The translations under genes and the position numbers were made by a program. The notes beneath the pieces were generated by a model, which did no database searches, was not told where the DNA came from, and was given only the letters and a program-made list of their open reading frames with translations. Below, piece by piece: positions 48,929-61,480 of a DNA stretch of 64,000 bases (positions are counted from its first letter, which is position 1; every line of letters starts with the position of its first letter). The DNA comes from Gymnogyps californianus (Eukaryota; Chordata; Aves; Accipitriformes; Cathartidae), in contig NC_059481.1 in assembly GCF_018139145.2 (NCBI RefSeq), forward strand, positions 12,822,368-12,886,367, in the 5' to 3' direction.

Positions 48929-50090
48929 ATGACTGAATTCCTGGTTTGTTTTAATTGGTGCAATGGTGAACAGCCCCAGCCGGTAGGTAGATGCGCAACT
49001 GCCGTCCTTTATCAGATTTGAAATTTTGTCTTTCAGTTATGCGGAAAACACTTTTCATTGTCATGTTGTTTTGATTAGTTTGGGCTAAGTAATGCAAAAG
49101 CTAAAAACAGACCTGTTTTAAACTATGTTTAAACTATGTGTGTTTTGCCAGAAACTTTGGCCATATGACTGTTTGCAGTTCTCAGGCCCTGACTTTGCAA
49201 CATTAAAGAAAGTTTTAAAATTCAATTAGCAGTAATAAAAGTGACTTTGACCCTCTCTTACTGCAAACAGTTTGAAACTTCAGCCTGGTTGTCATGAGGA
49301 GTCATTAGGGGTCAGTACTGACTGTCTTTTTTAATCTCAGCTGCTTGTTTCTGTCTGAAAGCTGCTCATGTTTTCTGAATAGAGACCTAAGATATCTTCT
49401 TTCTTATAGAAGAGGCACCGGAGACTGGACCGGAATATGATAGGAGAACCAATGAACTTTGTACACACTGCGCATGTTGGGGCAAGAGAGATGAGTAGTG
49501 ACTATTCATCAGTAAGTGTGCACCTCTTGGATAAGCAGAAACCTCCACTCAGTAACCTGTAGAGCAGGTAGCTAATAAAATACTAGATAATTGTAAGAGA
49601 GAGAAAAATCTGACCTTTTTTTTTTTATCAATAGAATAGCATCAGAACAGAACTGTCCTTTGGTTTGTAAAAGTGCTCATTTCCCCAGTATCTTTACATA
49701 TGATGAGAACCTTTTGAATAAGGATTCTGTGGATGCACTTGATGCTAGGTCCAGATAACACATCACCTTGAAGTCAAAGCTGTGCCAGGGTGAGGCATGT
49801 AAGAATAAGTGGATTTTGGGTAGCAAGACCCATCTCATGCACTGACTTAAAATAGTCTTTAACAATCCTGGGTTTAGTTGTTATTTCTCCCTGCTACCGT
49901 TGGGACCCAGCACTGTAAACATATGGCTCACCTGCCTCTTCAAACTGATGCTTTTAATAATTGCTCTGGCAACCAGACTTTATAAGATGCATGTTCTAAT
50001 AAACTTTTTTTCTAGGTTGTATCAATTCAGGACCACATGAAGTCTAAAGGTGGCTACACAAATGGCACTTCTGCAACTGTTGAGATATAG
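48929..50090 (+). CDS. CDC42 small effector protein (CDC42SE family), complete
   Basis: Small membrane-anchored effector that binds GTP-loaded CDC42 and affects actin at the cortex and in immune synapses. Coding exons 48929-48982, 49410-49511, 50016-50090, all GT-AG and phase 0; product 76 residues (CDC42SE1 79, CDC42SE2 84). The N-terminus [19 protein letters not shown] has two cysteines at positions 7 and 11, the palmitoylation region of the family, followed by a basic patch KRHRRLDR. The CRIB motif is [15 protein letters not shown] at about residues 28-42. A conserved C-terminal block [14 protein letters not shown] follows, then the protein stops earlier than CDC42SE2. Sequence is nearer CDC42SE2 (CFN.C..EQPQPK, HTAHVG) than CDC42SE1 but too diverged to be the usual CDC42SE2. 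No known symbol assigned. Head-to-head with the kinase gene. Polyadenylation candidate AATAAA at 51072. Confidence 0.9.
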
Positions 50091-53000
50091 GAAACCGAGA
50101 GAACGCTGAAATCTGCTCTGTCTTATGAGGACCCCCTGGACTGCTTTCATATTCTTTAAAACCTCTTTATCATGGAGTAGGGAGAGTACTTGAATTATAA
50201 ATAGGTCAGTGCAAGCTTTGGTGTTCTTTGCACAATAGCTTCTGAAGGAGTTATTAAATTAGCCTTAAAATGGTCTGTCATGGTAGTGTTGTAGCAGCAA
50301 CTGTAAATTGTCGCTGTGGATGACTTCCTAGCTGTGTCCCAAAAACCTCACAAAGTTGTCTTGTAGGATGAGATTGGAAGTCAGTATGAATTGTCTGGGG
50401 TTTTGGTCTCTGTCTTTTTCTTCCCTTAAGAAATGCAGAGGTTGAGTTAATTGGAAGATATCACATGTTTGCACTTCTTACATGGGCTAAACTGAATTGC
50501 TAAGTAGGATCTTGTAGCCTGTAATATAACTTTGGACCTGTTTTTTATGGCTTACAACCTAATGCATAAATCTACTGCGCTGTACTTTGGTATTTTTTTT
50601 TTAGTGTTTTGATGGTGAACGAACTCTAATGTAATATAGTTAGCTGAGTCTGCAAAACCCAGTGAAACTTCTGCCTTGCTGTGATAACGCTTTTGTAGCT
50701 AAAAACGGAGGTTTTGCAAACATACGCACTCTCAAATGAGGCTTAGAAAACCAGACATTTCTCCCAATTACTGGGCTGCCTCCCTTCCATACATGCACTA
50801 GTTTGACTGACAGGTATTACTACAACAGAGCTAATAATATGTACCAGTTAACTTCAGGTGGTGCTACAACATGCTTACAACTGTGTGTTAATTTTGCATG
50901 ACTACTATTGAATTTTAAACTAAACATACTTAAGATCGCGCACTCTGTTACTTATCTGTAACAGTAACTACACAGGACTTCAAGGCATATCTCGCTTGTC
51001 TTTCTGGCTCCTTAATTGTGAGACTGTTTGGGTTTTTTAGATGAACTGAATTTTTTCTTGCATATGGTTTAAATAAAAAGTATGGTTTAAGTGATGCAGC
51101 CATGTGAAGGACAGAAATTTAAAGAATATTGTGAAAACTTGCAGGAGAATATTAAATGGAAACAGTGTCTTGCAGAGTTCCAGCACTTCATAAATATTTA
51201 AATAAATAGCTATAAATATTTAGCCACACCCAAACTACAGTTTATTACTCCGGTTCTTATTCCTCTTTCTATTAGATGATATGACAAAACTGCTGAAGTA
51301 GAGCTAGGTTTTTCTTTTACCCAATCACTGACAACTGTTCCCCAGCTCAAAATTCTGACTGACTACCAGTGCAGAAACTTGGGAAATCTGCTTGCTGTCA
51401 TGGGATTAACTAAATACAAGTGTTTAAATTGCTGCCATACCAGCACCAGTTATGCTGGAAGTCAGTGGAACTCTCTCGTTGCTCTAGGCATAAGATCAGT
51501 TATGAACTTTTTTTTTCCATTTAAAAAAACATCTAGCTGGCAAATCTTTTAACTTGTATGATTCTGTTTGTGGCTTGTGATACTTCTTAAATCTAGACTG
51601 CTGACGTTGCTGAATTGTTAGGCTGCCTTTTCTAAGTATACTAGGGAACTTAAAACATGAAAGGTAGCTCTATGTTTCTGTATGCATTCAACCCCCACCC
51701 TCCCATATTTCATCTTTAAGGGCCAAAGAGGAAGAGAGAGTGTTACTTTCTGTAAGTCAACAGCTGATCATAACATTCTACAACCACATAAGAGAACTCT
51801 AATATCCATGTCTTGCTAGATCCTTACTCTTGAATTAGAATGCATGCCAAATTTTAATATCTTTTAAAATTAGCATGAGTTGGCTGTACATTTAGCTTTT
51901 TAAAATCTTTCATATTTCTGTCTTCTAACTTTGGATTTAATCCAACAGCCTAGTTAAGATACAGAGTTTAAAGATGCTAAATCCTGTATACTGTTGAGGA
52001 AGCATAAAGTGGCCAGGTTGTTCTAAAGAACAGATTCTAATTCATCTGCTATTAAATTGAGTTCATGCATTCATTGGTCCATACCTGCCCAGAAAAAATA
52101 GTGGTAGGACAGCTGTCATGAAGAAAATGGGTTGTATTTTCTTAACACTGTAAGAAAACAAATTGAACAGGAGTTAGTATTTCCTGAAGACTCTTTCAGT
52201 ATGTTTAAGATTAGTGGTGTATGCGTAACTAGAAATAAAGGAGTTGGGGATCATGTCAATAAATCAACAGAGAATTTTGTTATTAAACCCTTATTTATAG
52301 AAAAATCCTAGTTTTCCTTATGTAAACCAAGTAGCACTATCTGGTGTAAAACTAACCTATTTTCATCAGACTATATAGTATTATATCAGACCATATTAAA
52401 GTGTCATATCATTAAAAGGCAATGTTTTGCTATTGCATTAAAAGTGCCATTACTTTTAAAATCTAAACAAACATAAAAGCATGTCTTAGGACTTAGGTAT
52501 TTTTTTTGTTGTATATTTAGAAACCTTATCTAGCTGTAATGTCATGTAACTCAGTATAAACCTATCTTGGTTATAATAAATATGTTGAACTAGGCATTTG
52601 CACTCTTTTCATATTGTGGAAAAATCTTGATATTTTCTCTGCCCTGAAAACCTGTTGGTTAAGTGGATGGATCAGCATGGCTTGAACTTGTATTGCACAA
52701 AATCAGATTTCTCCACTAGAGAGCACAATTTTCCATCAAGTCTTTTCTGTCTGCTCTATGCAAGCTATTACTCCATTGTGGGGTTTGTTTGTTTGGTGGT
52801 TTTTAAGCTTGACTGGAATAAAATACAGCAAATAAGACCAAAGGATCAAACTTCTTAATCTACGTTGTAGGCTGTGAAGACCTTATATTAAGACAATGTG
52901 GCAATGAAACATTACTGCTCTGATTTGATGGCATTTTATGGTTTCTTTTTGTAGTTGGAAGTAAAATAACTTGCAAGCGGAGCAGGATCAAGTCTTTTAT

Positions 53001-56000
53001 ATGTAGTCCAGCAGTGTCTCAGCACTGTATCTGTTTGCTTCCTTTAAAAAAAAAAAAAAAAAGTCGAGGAGTAACTGTTATTTTAAATACTGTCTGTCTG
53101 TCTTATCCCTTGATGTCCCTGCTAGGCTTTACCGACTATCCAATAATGCTGCATAAACCTGCAGTCAGTATATAGAAAAGGTATTTGGCTTTTTCAGTGT
53201 AATATGTCTTTTTACCTCCTGTAGAGCAGCTTTATAACAATTATGTGGTGTCATGCTATGTTCCAAGTCAGCCTGTAATGTGATAACTTGCAACCCAGGC
53301 AGGTAGTGCTATTTCTTTGTATGGTCTTGCCATATTGGACTATCAGGTGCTTCTGTAGCTTCCACTCTGTATAGACAAAAAACGTTTAAGAGATTAATAA
53401 ATACTCTTAATCTTACTGTGCCAGCAAGAATAAGCATAATTTGACAATGCTAAATTCCATGGAGGTATGCTTATGAAATTCATTATATGTTACCAACTAC
53501 AGTAACACTGGGGAAAAAAAATCAAATCTGTCAGTGAGAGATGATTACATAGCTGCTCTTGATTGTGTTTGAATTTACTTTGCTATCAGCACTGTGACAC
53601 TGCCATAAAAACCCAACAGTTGAAGATAAGAACGATCTTCTCTGCCTTTCATAATCGCTGTGGAGATAGATGAGATGAACTACAGGAAGAAAACAGTGCT
53701 GTGTTACAGTGGTGTCAAAAAGATCTCCTCTGGTGAGTGGGTTCCTGTAAGGCTTCCAGCTACTTTGTGTTTCTGCAAACTTCGTTAGTCAAGAATCGCA
53801 GGCAGTTGTTTTAATGATACTGTACTGTGAAATCATTCAGATAAGGTTAGGCAGTCAGGGAATATGAGGTAGAAGCTAGATCTTCCTAGCGTTTCTATCT
53901 TCTTTTCTCAGGAGAACAGACTCTTCAATGGGACTGATTAAAAAGAGTACTTTGCAGTACTCTGGTTTACTACGTTATGCTTCTAGTTTATGGCTCCTGA
54001 AGGTAGATTTTGAGTTCTAAAATCTAAGACAGGTGAATCGCACACTAAGGGTTAAGATCAAAAGTGTGGAGTCCTGAAATAAAAAAAATTCTGGTTCACT
54101 AGATTGCAGATTGGCTTCAGGGCAGAAAAAAAAGACTAACCATAAATAGAATGTTTTTCTAAAAAACAAGGCTGCTTGGAATAAATCCTTCTTATTTTTA
54201 TAAAAGTGGAGACTTGCATTTTTAACTCCTTGCTATTGTAGTACCACTCTTACTATGTACCTTTCTGTCTTAATACAGGGGCTAGATCAACAGAGTTTAG
54301 ACCCAAAGTAGCAGTTAATGCTTGAAATTCAAAGTTTTAGATGCTTACCTCTACAGCTGAAGTACCTGCGTGCCTAAGGAGATGCTCTAAGTGGTTGGTG
54401 CTTGGGCTTCTGCAGACAAACTGCCCTTTATTCCTACATGGTAATTTGTGTGGCACACAAGGCCCAAATGACTTACATCAGTAATTTTCCTGCTGATATT
54501 CATGTGGTTACAGTGTACGTGTAAAAGGTTTCCTAGTCCTGCACAGAATAGGTCCTCTCTAGGAACTGGCCTGTTGGCCAGTTGTTTCCTCAACAGAGCC
54601 TTAAGCTGTAAAGTTACTTAAACTTGTCACCACATGCAGCCGTGAGCCGGTTTTGTACTTTGCTACGTGAAAGCATAAAGTCTCCTTGCTGTTGCTTAAT
54701 TCTTCATACTCCAGGGAAGGTGGTCAGAGAGGCTAATGAGTTGATCGGGAACTACAGAAAAATGAGATATACAAGTAAGGCAGGTTTAGAAGCTGTGGAG
54801 AGGTCACGTGGTATATGTTTATGAGGAACAAGCAGGGAGCAGAATGTGCATGTTAACTTTGTTATCTGCAATGCACAGGATACCTTTGTTGATATCAATT
54901 GGAAAATACTCGTAATATGTGCATAACTGGTATATGGAGGAAACTGGGCACTTAAATGCATGACTAAGCTGGGACTTTGAGACACAGATTGCCTATGTAA
55001 CTTTAATGGGTGGTAGTATCCTCTTCCTGCAGTGGCTTACAAAGCTGTTTTCAGAAAGTATGGAGCCACCCAGAAAGCTAGCTTTGGTTTCAGCAGTTGC
55101 AGACTGATGGCACATATATGTTTGGAAGATGAGATGGCTCTCTTTTTTCTTCTTTTTTTTTCCTGATGAATGTGAGGTTGCAGATGTTCTAAATGCTGAG
55201 GCCTGCTGCACCCAGTGCTACCTCCACCTACCTCCATGGAACACAAAACAAATAAAACTTAGAGTTAATACAAAGTAGCAGGAGTAAAAGGGTATTTGCC
55301 TTCCCTGGGCTGTGCTGCCAAAACTTCAGGGAAATTCACTAGATCCATCTGATATTCAGCTTCCAAGTGTTGGGAGAGTATGGATGGGTTAGGGCTGAAA
55401 GGTCATGAAGACTTCCTTGTGCCTGAGGAGGTTTGAGTTATGTTCTCCTGGACTCTCTGCAGGCTGAGATGCCAGGAGGTCACCATGGCTACACCAGATT
55501 TCCATGAAGACCTTTTCTCCCGATGCTATGTAGAGAAAGGGAACGTGAAAGAAAATAGTGAAAGCACTCAGGGTAGACAGGGACATTACTAGTATGTGTT
55601 CTTGTGCCAAAAAAGCTCCCAACTTGAGGTGCTTGATACTTATCTAGGACTGCTGTCTTCACCTAGGAACTTATAGATGAGCAAACTCATGTTATAATAA
55701 AAAACTGTGCCCTTTCAGGGAGAGTAGGGTGTACAAGGGCATCCATGGCGTGGTATGCTTTGGCCTCTGCATTGCCTAAACCCAGCCCTAACTGGCTTAT
55801 CAAGCATTGCAGTATGGCTACCAAACACTTTGTGGTTGTCACTTGTTCCATACATCCTCTTTCTGTGCATCCCATGAGTGTGACCAAAATCCTAAAATGT
55901 TACCCGAAAATGTAGTTCAAATGGGAGGAAGTTCTCTTAACCTAGTTTTAATCCCGTTTAGAAGACAGGAGTAACAGATGGACAAGAACAACAACTTTGA

Positions 56001-59000
56001 GGTGTCTGTTGAGACCTCTACAGTAAATCACGCATGAAATCAAGGCCACAAAGCTGTATTGAAACTACTTTACTCAGTGAACCTTTTTAAATTTTTTTGT
56101 TACTAAAACAATGTAAATGGGAAGAATATTCTCTCTATGAGAAATTTTAAGTTTCCTCTGATATTTGCATATACATCCAAACAGAACAAAATCAAGGTTA
56201 TTATTACTAAGGGCCCACCCTAATTCAGGGGTGGAAAAAAAGGTTGAATTATGTCTTTTACTGTTTTAATATATATGTATATATTTAGACCGTTATCTTA
56301 AGTAATGTGGAAGGAAATAATCCATTCTTTTAAACCAAAATTAGTATGATTGCTCTGGCTTACTGGAAATTAAAAAAAAAAATGGACTTAAAATCTGCAT
56401 TTAAACTACTGAGAGAAAATTTGGTGTGCTTTTAAAGCTAACACTGGCCGGTACAAATGGATGACTAATTTCAGATTCTTCATCAAAGACTAGAAAAAGT
56501 GTTTGGTTACAAGATTTTTTTTTAATATATATATATATATATAATAGTGTATTTACATGCATCTGATCTTGCTGGTGCTTAAGAAAGACATGTACACTTT
56601 ACATAACTTACCTGAGCTGAGTCTAAAGGTGAATGAAGACTATACTTGTAACCAGTAATTAATCTCTTCAGTGAGCTGTCTGAAATTCAGGATTCATAGA
56701 TCAGGCAAAACAATGGCACTTACTCTAGACAGAAATCTATTTTTAAAAATCTATTTTAAAAAAAATCTATCTAATATATGTAAGTTTGAAAGTCAAGTCT
56801 CAACACGAGCTGAAGCTGCATATTAATGGTGAAAGTAATATGCTTTTAAATGCAGTTACCCACATTTACCCTTGCAGTCTCTACCACCAGGAAATATTAA
56901 AACCTGACTCAATACCTTTGAGGGTGTGATACAAGCTTGAAAATATAATTCAAAAGTAAGGTTTACAGTCCCTCATTAATGCATGCTAATGTGACCTTGC
57001 TGCATAATGGTATATGAGGAAGGCTTTCACTAGTTTCTTTCAACGACTTTAAACATCACCTTTGAAAATGCATTTGAATTGGTTATTCTCTCCGCTGCAT
57101 AATATCCAGTGAACTAGGGTATCTCTTGCTTGCATAGATTGATATTTACTGGTGTTCAGATAAGGCTGTTAGCACATGGGGGAAAGTTGCTAGATGTGTT
57201 TGTATTAATAATTCTTAAATACCAGTCTTTCTATGTTTTGGATCATTTTCTTGCCAGGAGATAGAGGTCCCATCAGGCTGTTGCACATGTCCTCATCTTT
57301 GCCATGTGTGTATGTCTCACACAGACTGCAAGTTGGAGTAACAATGTTCCCCGTGTCACTTTAATCAAGAGGTTTCACAGTGTTATCTTGCTGTCTTGTT
57401 CCAGGCTCCAGCCAAAAAGCTGTGAAAATATGAAGCACTGAAAGAGACAGTTCATAGGATGGGGTAAAATTTTCTTTGGTGAAGCCACTTCCTTTTCCTT
57501 GTCACCTGCTTTATTCTGCCCTATCACTCTACCACCCACTAAATTTCTTAGAAATATATTTACATTCAGTATTTGGGTCAGTGTCCTCTCTTAGTTCTTA
57601 GAAATTCACACAGCATATTAAAAATTCCTTCATCCCTTTGAAGCTTGTGTATTGATTAATGAACCCCAAATCCCCTCTTTACTGATTTTTGTATGACATA
57701 ACTGTTTAGTGAGCAAAGTCTAGTCCCTTTTACAATCTTAGTCCTTTAAAAATTATGCAATATGTTTTCTCTTAAATACCTAATGCTGATAGCCACCCTT
57801 CCAAATCTGCCTACCTAACAAGGCAACTATTTTCTGTTTATGGTATTTTATGCAAAATTAACAGAATTAGACAGTAATTAAAAGTTAAGCTAATGCAAGA
57901 GCAAATTTAATTGCATAAGGAGATATAGGGAAAGGAACAGAAAAAGGCAGATTGGTTGGGATAAGTTTATTCAAAAGCTGAGAGGCTGATAAATATTAAA
58001 AAACCATAAAGTAGCACTTAATGCAATGGGAGAGTCAGGAGAATGGCCTTGGAATGAAAGATGTTTTGGATGTCTTTCCTTGTGAGTCAAATTATTTGTG
58101 TTTAGAAGTGTGCGTATGTGGTGGAAAACAGGCAGGGGGAAGGAAAGGATAATTTCATTATCCCTTTGAAAAAGGATTTCAATATATGTATAGTATTATT
58201 CAAGCAGTTTATTTTCTGTGCTAATGGTTATTTAGCTTCAGTTTCCACTTTCTAACTAATGTGCTCAAAGCCTACATTAAACATCTCTGTTCCTTAATGC
58301 TTTAGGAATGCCTGAGTTGAGTTACAGATTTTATTTCATGTTGATGTTTTGGTTAGGAAAGGGATTTTTCTGAGTGGCATTGCTCTTCTTTCTCTGATGG
58401 AAATAATTATGGTGGTATAGAAAGGATGCAATTCTTGGTGTAGATTTTTAGTCTCTTACACTGATTATGGGTAGAAGCTATATTGTTCATTCTAAATAAG
58501 GAATTTCAGGTTTAAAACTGGGAAAAAAAGGAGGATCCTTTAGGCTTTGAAGTCATTCTTCAGGCTCTGAAGGTCTTTATAACCTAGTTTTCTTCTGTCT
58601 GGGACTGGAAATAACATATATGCATAAAATCTAGCTTTTCTCATAGTGTTGAAATTTGAGACTAGAGCATCTGTCTTTAGTTTTGGTTACACATTAAAGC
58701 TACTGGTAAAAATTAGGGACTACTTAAGTTGTCAATAAAGATTGCCTAAGAAGTTTTTATTGATGTCCTGAATGTGAGCTGCCCATGGTCTGAGCTAACA
58801 TTAGGGCTCTTCAGTGCAGGTATTTCTAACCTGCACAGTCCTGCTGGACTGCAGGGAATGTGTTTAATGGAAGAGATGTTTACACAATATCTTTAAACAT
58901 GCATCAAGGCAGGGGAGAACAAACCAAACATACACTTCTTGGGAGAGCAATTTCCTTTTATTTAAAGGAAATTATACTCCTAGTATTTCTCCTCGGCCCA

Positions 59001-60560
59001 TTTTTTTTCAGCTGCAGACAGAATAAAAACTGCTGTGCTTTCCTGGGGAACGCAAGGAGAGGGATTAGTATTTGGTAGGGCAGGACATGCCCTTGAATCT
59101 GATCCTGTGAGCAGCTACACACTTGCAATTCAAATTAAACACTTCTTCCATGCCTGAAAAACACTGTTATGTACATACTCTTAGCTCTTTACAGATCACA
59201 GAATTGACAGATTTATTGAAGTAATCTGTATTAATCTGTCATCCAGATCTTGTTAGATTCAGAAGAAGAGATAGTAGTTGGTGTAAAGTGTCATGGTTAC
59301 TCTGACAACAGCACCAAAATAGAAACACACAGATGGACAATGTACTAGCCGTTTTTTTTAAATACCAATTCTGCATGGAATATGAATTATTAGCTGTGTC
59401 ATGGTGTGCTGTTCTCTTTCACTGTTTAAGCACATTAAATTGTTAGACACGCTTTTGCAGCCTAGCAAAACTACAAGATGCATAAGCCTGTTCTGTTGCT
59501 GATATAAAGATGAATTGCAGATTGTCACTGGGGCAAAAAAAAAGCTTGCCTGTTATCATCAAAATATCTGTATTGATCAAAACACTACTTATTTACAGGT
59601 ATGTAAATGTTATTCAGATTTTTACAGCAATGTAACAGCTTACTGAAAATTTGCCATAATGCAGTGGGAAATGTTCCCTGTAGATGTTTTACATGGCTTT
59701 GTCCTTACATCACACAGAGGGAAAACCATGCATGCAGGAACCTCGTTCCTCAGTAGTAATAACTAATAACCACTTAGTTTGTGAGCAACTCAAGCAAGTA
59801 GGTTACCCACTTAAGGCTTTGATTTACTAATGTTGGACTGCAGCTCAACTCTCATCCTCTTGCATCTTCCTTTTCCCTCACGCCTCCGCCATCTCACTCA
59901 CGGCCACATCCCCTCCTTTCTCCAATAATCTTTCTTATCTTCGCCTCTTCCACTTCCCTGTGCACGCTGGCCCTGAGGCAGGCCCCAGCCCTTCGGGAAG
60001 GGGGGGCAGGAGGGGACAGCATAACCAGTGCTTGAAAACCTCCAGTGAAAGATGTTGCACAACTTCCTTAGCTGGTAAATCACGGAGCTGTTTCAGTCTA
60101 TCTCCTTCCTGCAAATCATTGCTGGCTCTTGCATCTGATGCATCACAGCCCTTTTAATGCTTTGAAAGCCTGGAAGACATCTCTGAAATGGTCTTTTTTT
60201 TTTTTAAGCGCAAACAATGCAACTCCCTCAACCTTTTGCTATAGGTCATGTTTTGCTGTTTCTTGTACTTGTTGCTCTCACTTAAGGCATACTGCTACTG
60301 CCACCGTACCTCTCCCCCATGGCTTTGTGTGTGTGTCTGATCACCCCGAAAGAGCAAGGTGAAACACTCAGATTTCTTTGTCTCGGGAGATGTGGGGCAA
60401 AACCAACCGTTTCCTTTTATTTGTAATGGCTGAGAAGGGTTTCAGGTAGCATTTAAGTGCCTAAAACCCGTGCATCTTGGAGCTGCTAGGTGGAAAACCC
60501 GACAAGCTGACAGCTGTTGACCACCCAGAAAACCACAGCGACAGAACAAGGCAAAAGGAA
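50091..60560. other. CDC42SE-like 3' UTR, then about 9 kb gene-free DNA
   Basis: 50091 to about 51100 is a likely 3' UTR ending near AATAAA at 51072; further AATAAA signals near 51200, 52575 and 52816 allow longer forms. Beyond that the DNA is AT-rich with no recognised exon on either strand. Simple repeats: A-run near 53046-53062, TA-repeats near 56270-56283 and 56525-56543. Short frames (for example 55389-55622 minus) have no family features. Confidence 0.6.
56525..56543. repeat. (TA)n microsatellite
   Basis: About nine to ten TA units following a T-run. A shorter TA tract lies near 56270-56283. Confidence 0.85.
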
Positions 60561-61480
60561 ACACGGGGGGCAAGGGACAGCCCCGGCTGCCAGCAGGAAC
60601 ACGCGTGGGCCGTCCTGGCTCTCCTCGCCATAGAACCTTTCGCACCCACCCGGCCGCCTCCCCGGGTAGCCTCGGCCCGGCCTTGCAAGCCCGGCAGCAG
60701 CCGGCGGGACAAGGGCGCTCGTCCCCGCGCCGCCGCCCCGCCGGGAGCGCCGCCCTGCGGCCGGGGGCCGGGCGTCCCCGCGGCGGAGGCGAAGGGCGGG
60801 CCGCGGCCTCCCGGTGGCCGCGCCGGCAGCAGCAGCAGCAGCCGCCCCCATCGGCCGCGGCGGACGGAAGAGGAAGTGGCGCCTCTCCGGGAGCCGGCGG
60901 CGGTGAAAGGCTCCGTGGCGGGCGCGGGGAGCCCGAGCTCAGCCGAGGTCCTTCCCCAAGCAGGCAGCGGCGGCAGCGGCTGAGGACGATGAGAGCCGCC
61001 GGGCTGCTGTGGGCCGCGCTGTGGGGCCTGCTGCTCCCGCCGGTAAGGGGCTGCGCTGCCCTCGCCGTGGGAGGCGCCGGGGCCCGGCTGCCGGGCCGGC
61101 CTGGGCCGCGCCGCTTGTGGCGGCCCGGGCGAGTGCGGGATGGTGGCCGGGCCGCTCCCCCTCCTCTGCCGGCCGAGGGGCTTCCTCTGTCCGCCTTACC
61201 GCCCTGGAGCCGTTCCCTGGAGGACCCCGACCGCCGCGGGCACGGTCCGCGTAGCTCTTGTGCTCTCCGGCTGGACTGGTGTGTGGCCCCCCCCGTCCAA
61301 ACGCCTCCGGGGCGGTTTGGCTCTGAAGTGTGTCCCGGGGTGGTTGCGGGCGTCCCGGGCCTGCCTCGGGCAAGGCCCCTCGGTTCCCCCCCGAGCCCCT
61401 GCCCTCTCCCCTGTGCCCGGGGAGCGCAGGCCGGCCCGGGCTCCGGTTACGCGTTGGTGGGTTTGGATAAAAAATGTCCC
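60560..61480 (+). promoter_or_regulatory. CpG island at start of rightmost gene
   Basis: CpG-dense block of about 0.9 kb around the start codon at 60989, with a short CAG run near 60827-60842 just upstream, an ETS-like GGAAG site near 60868 (aagaggaagtggc) and no TATA box. Long open frames here on both strands come from base composition. Confidence 0.75.
60989..61042 (+). CDS. First coding exon of an unidentified secreted or membrane protein
   Basis: ATG at 60989 opens 18 codons (MRAAGLLWAALWGLLLPP) that end exactly at a GTAAGG donor at 61043, phase 0. One Arg followed by a Leu/Trp/Ala-rich stretch is a typical signal-peptide start, and the position inside a CpG island fits a first exon. The upstream bases (gaggacgatga) give an acceptable start context. 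I found no second exon in 61043-64000, so the protein cannot be named; the gene continues to the right. An alternative is that this is an unspliced chance frame, but the donor and the island argue against it. Confidence 0.55.

Noticed and set aside
60989..61042. Naming the rightmost gene SPPL2A or SEMA6D from human 15q neighbours
   Set aside because: Eighteen signal-peptide residues are too few to identify a gene; the SEMA6D leader is different and no second exon is visible.
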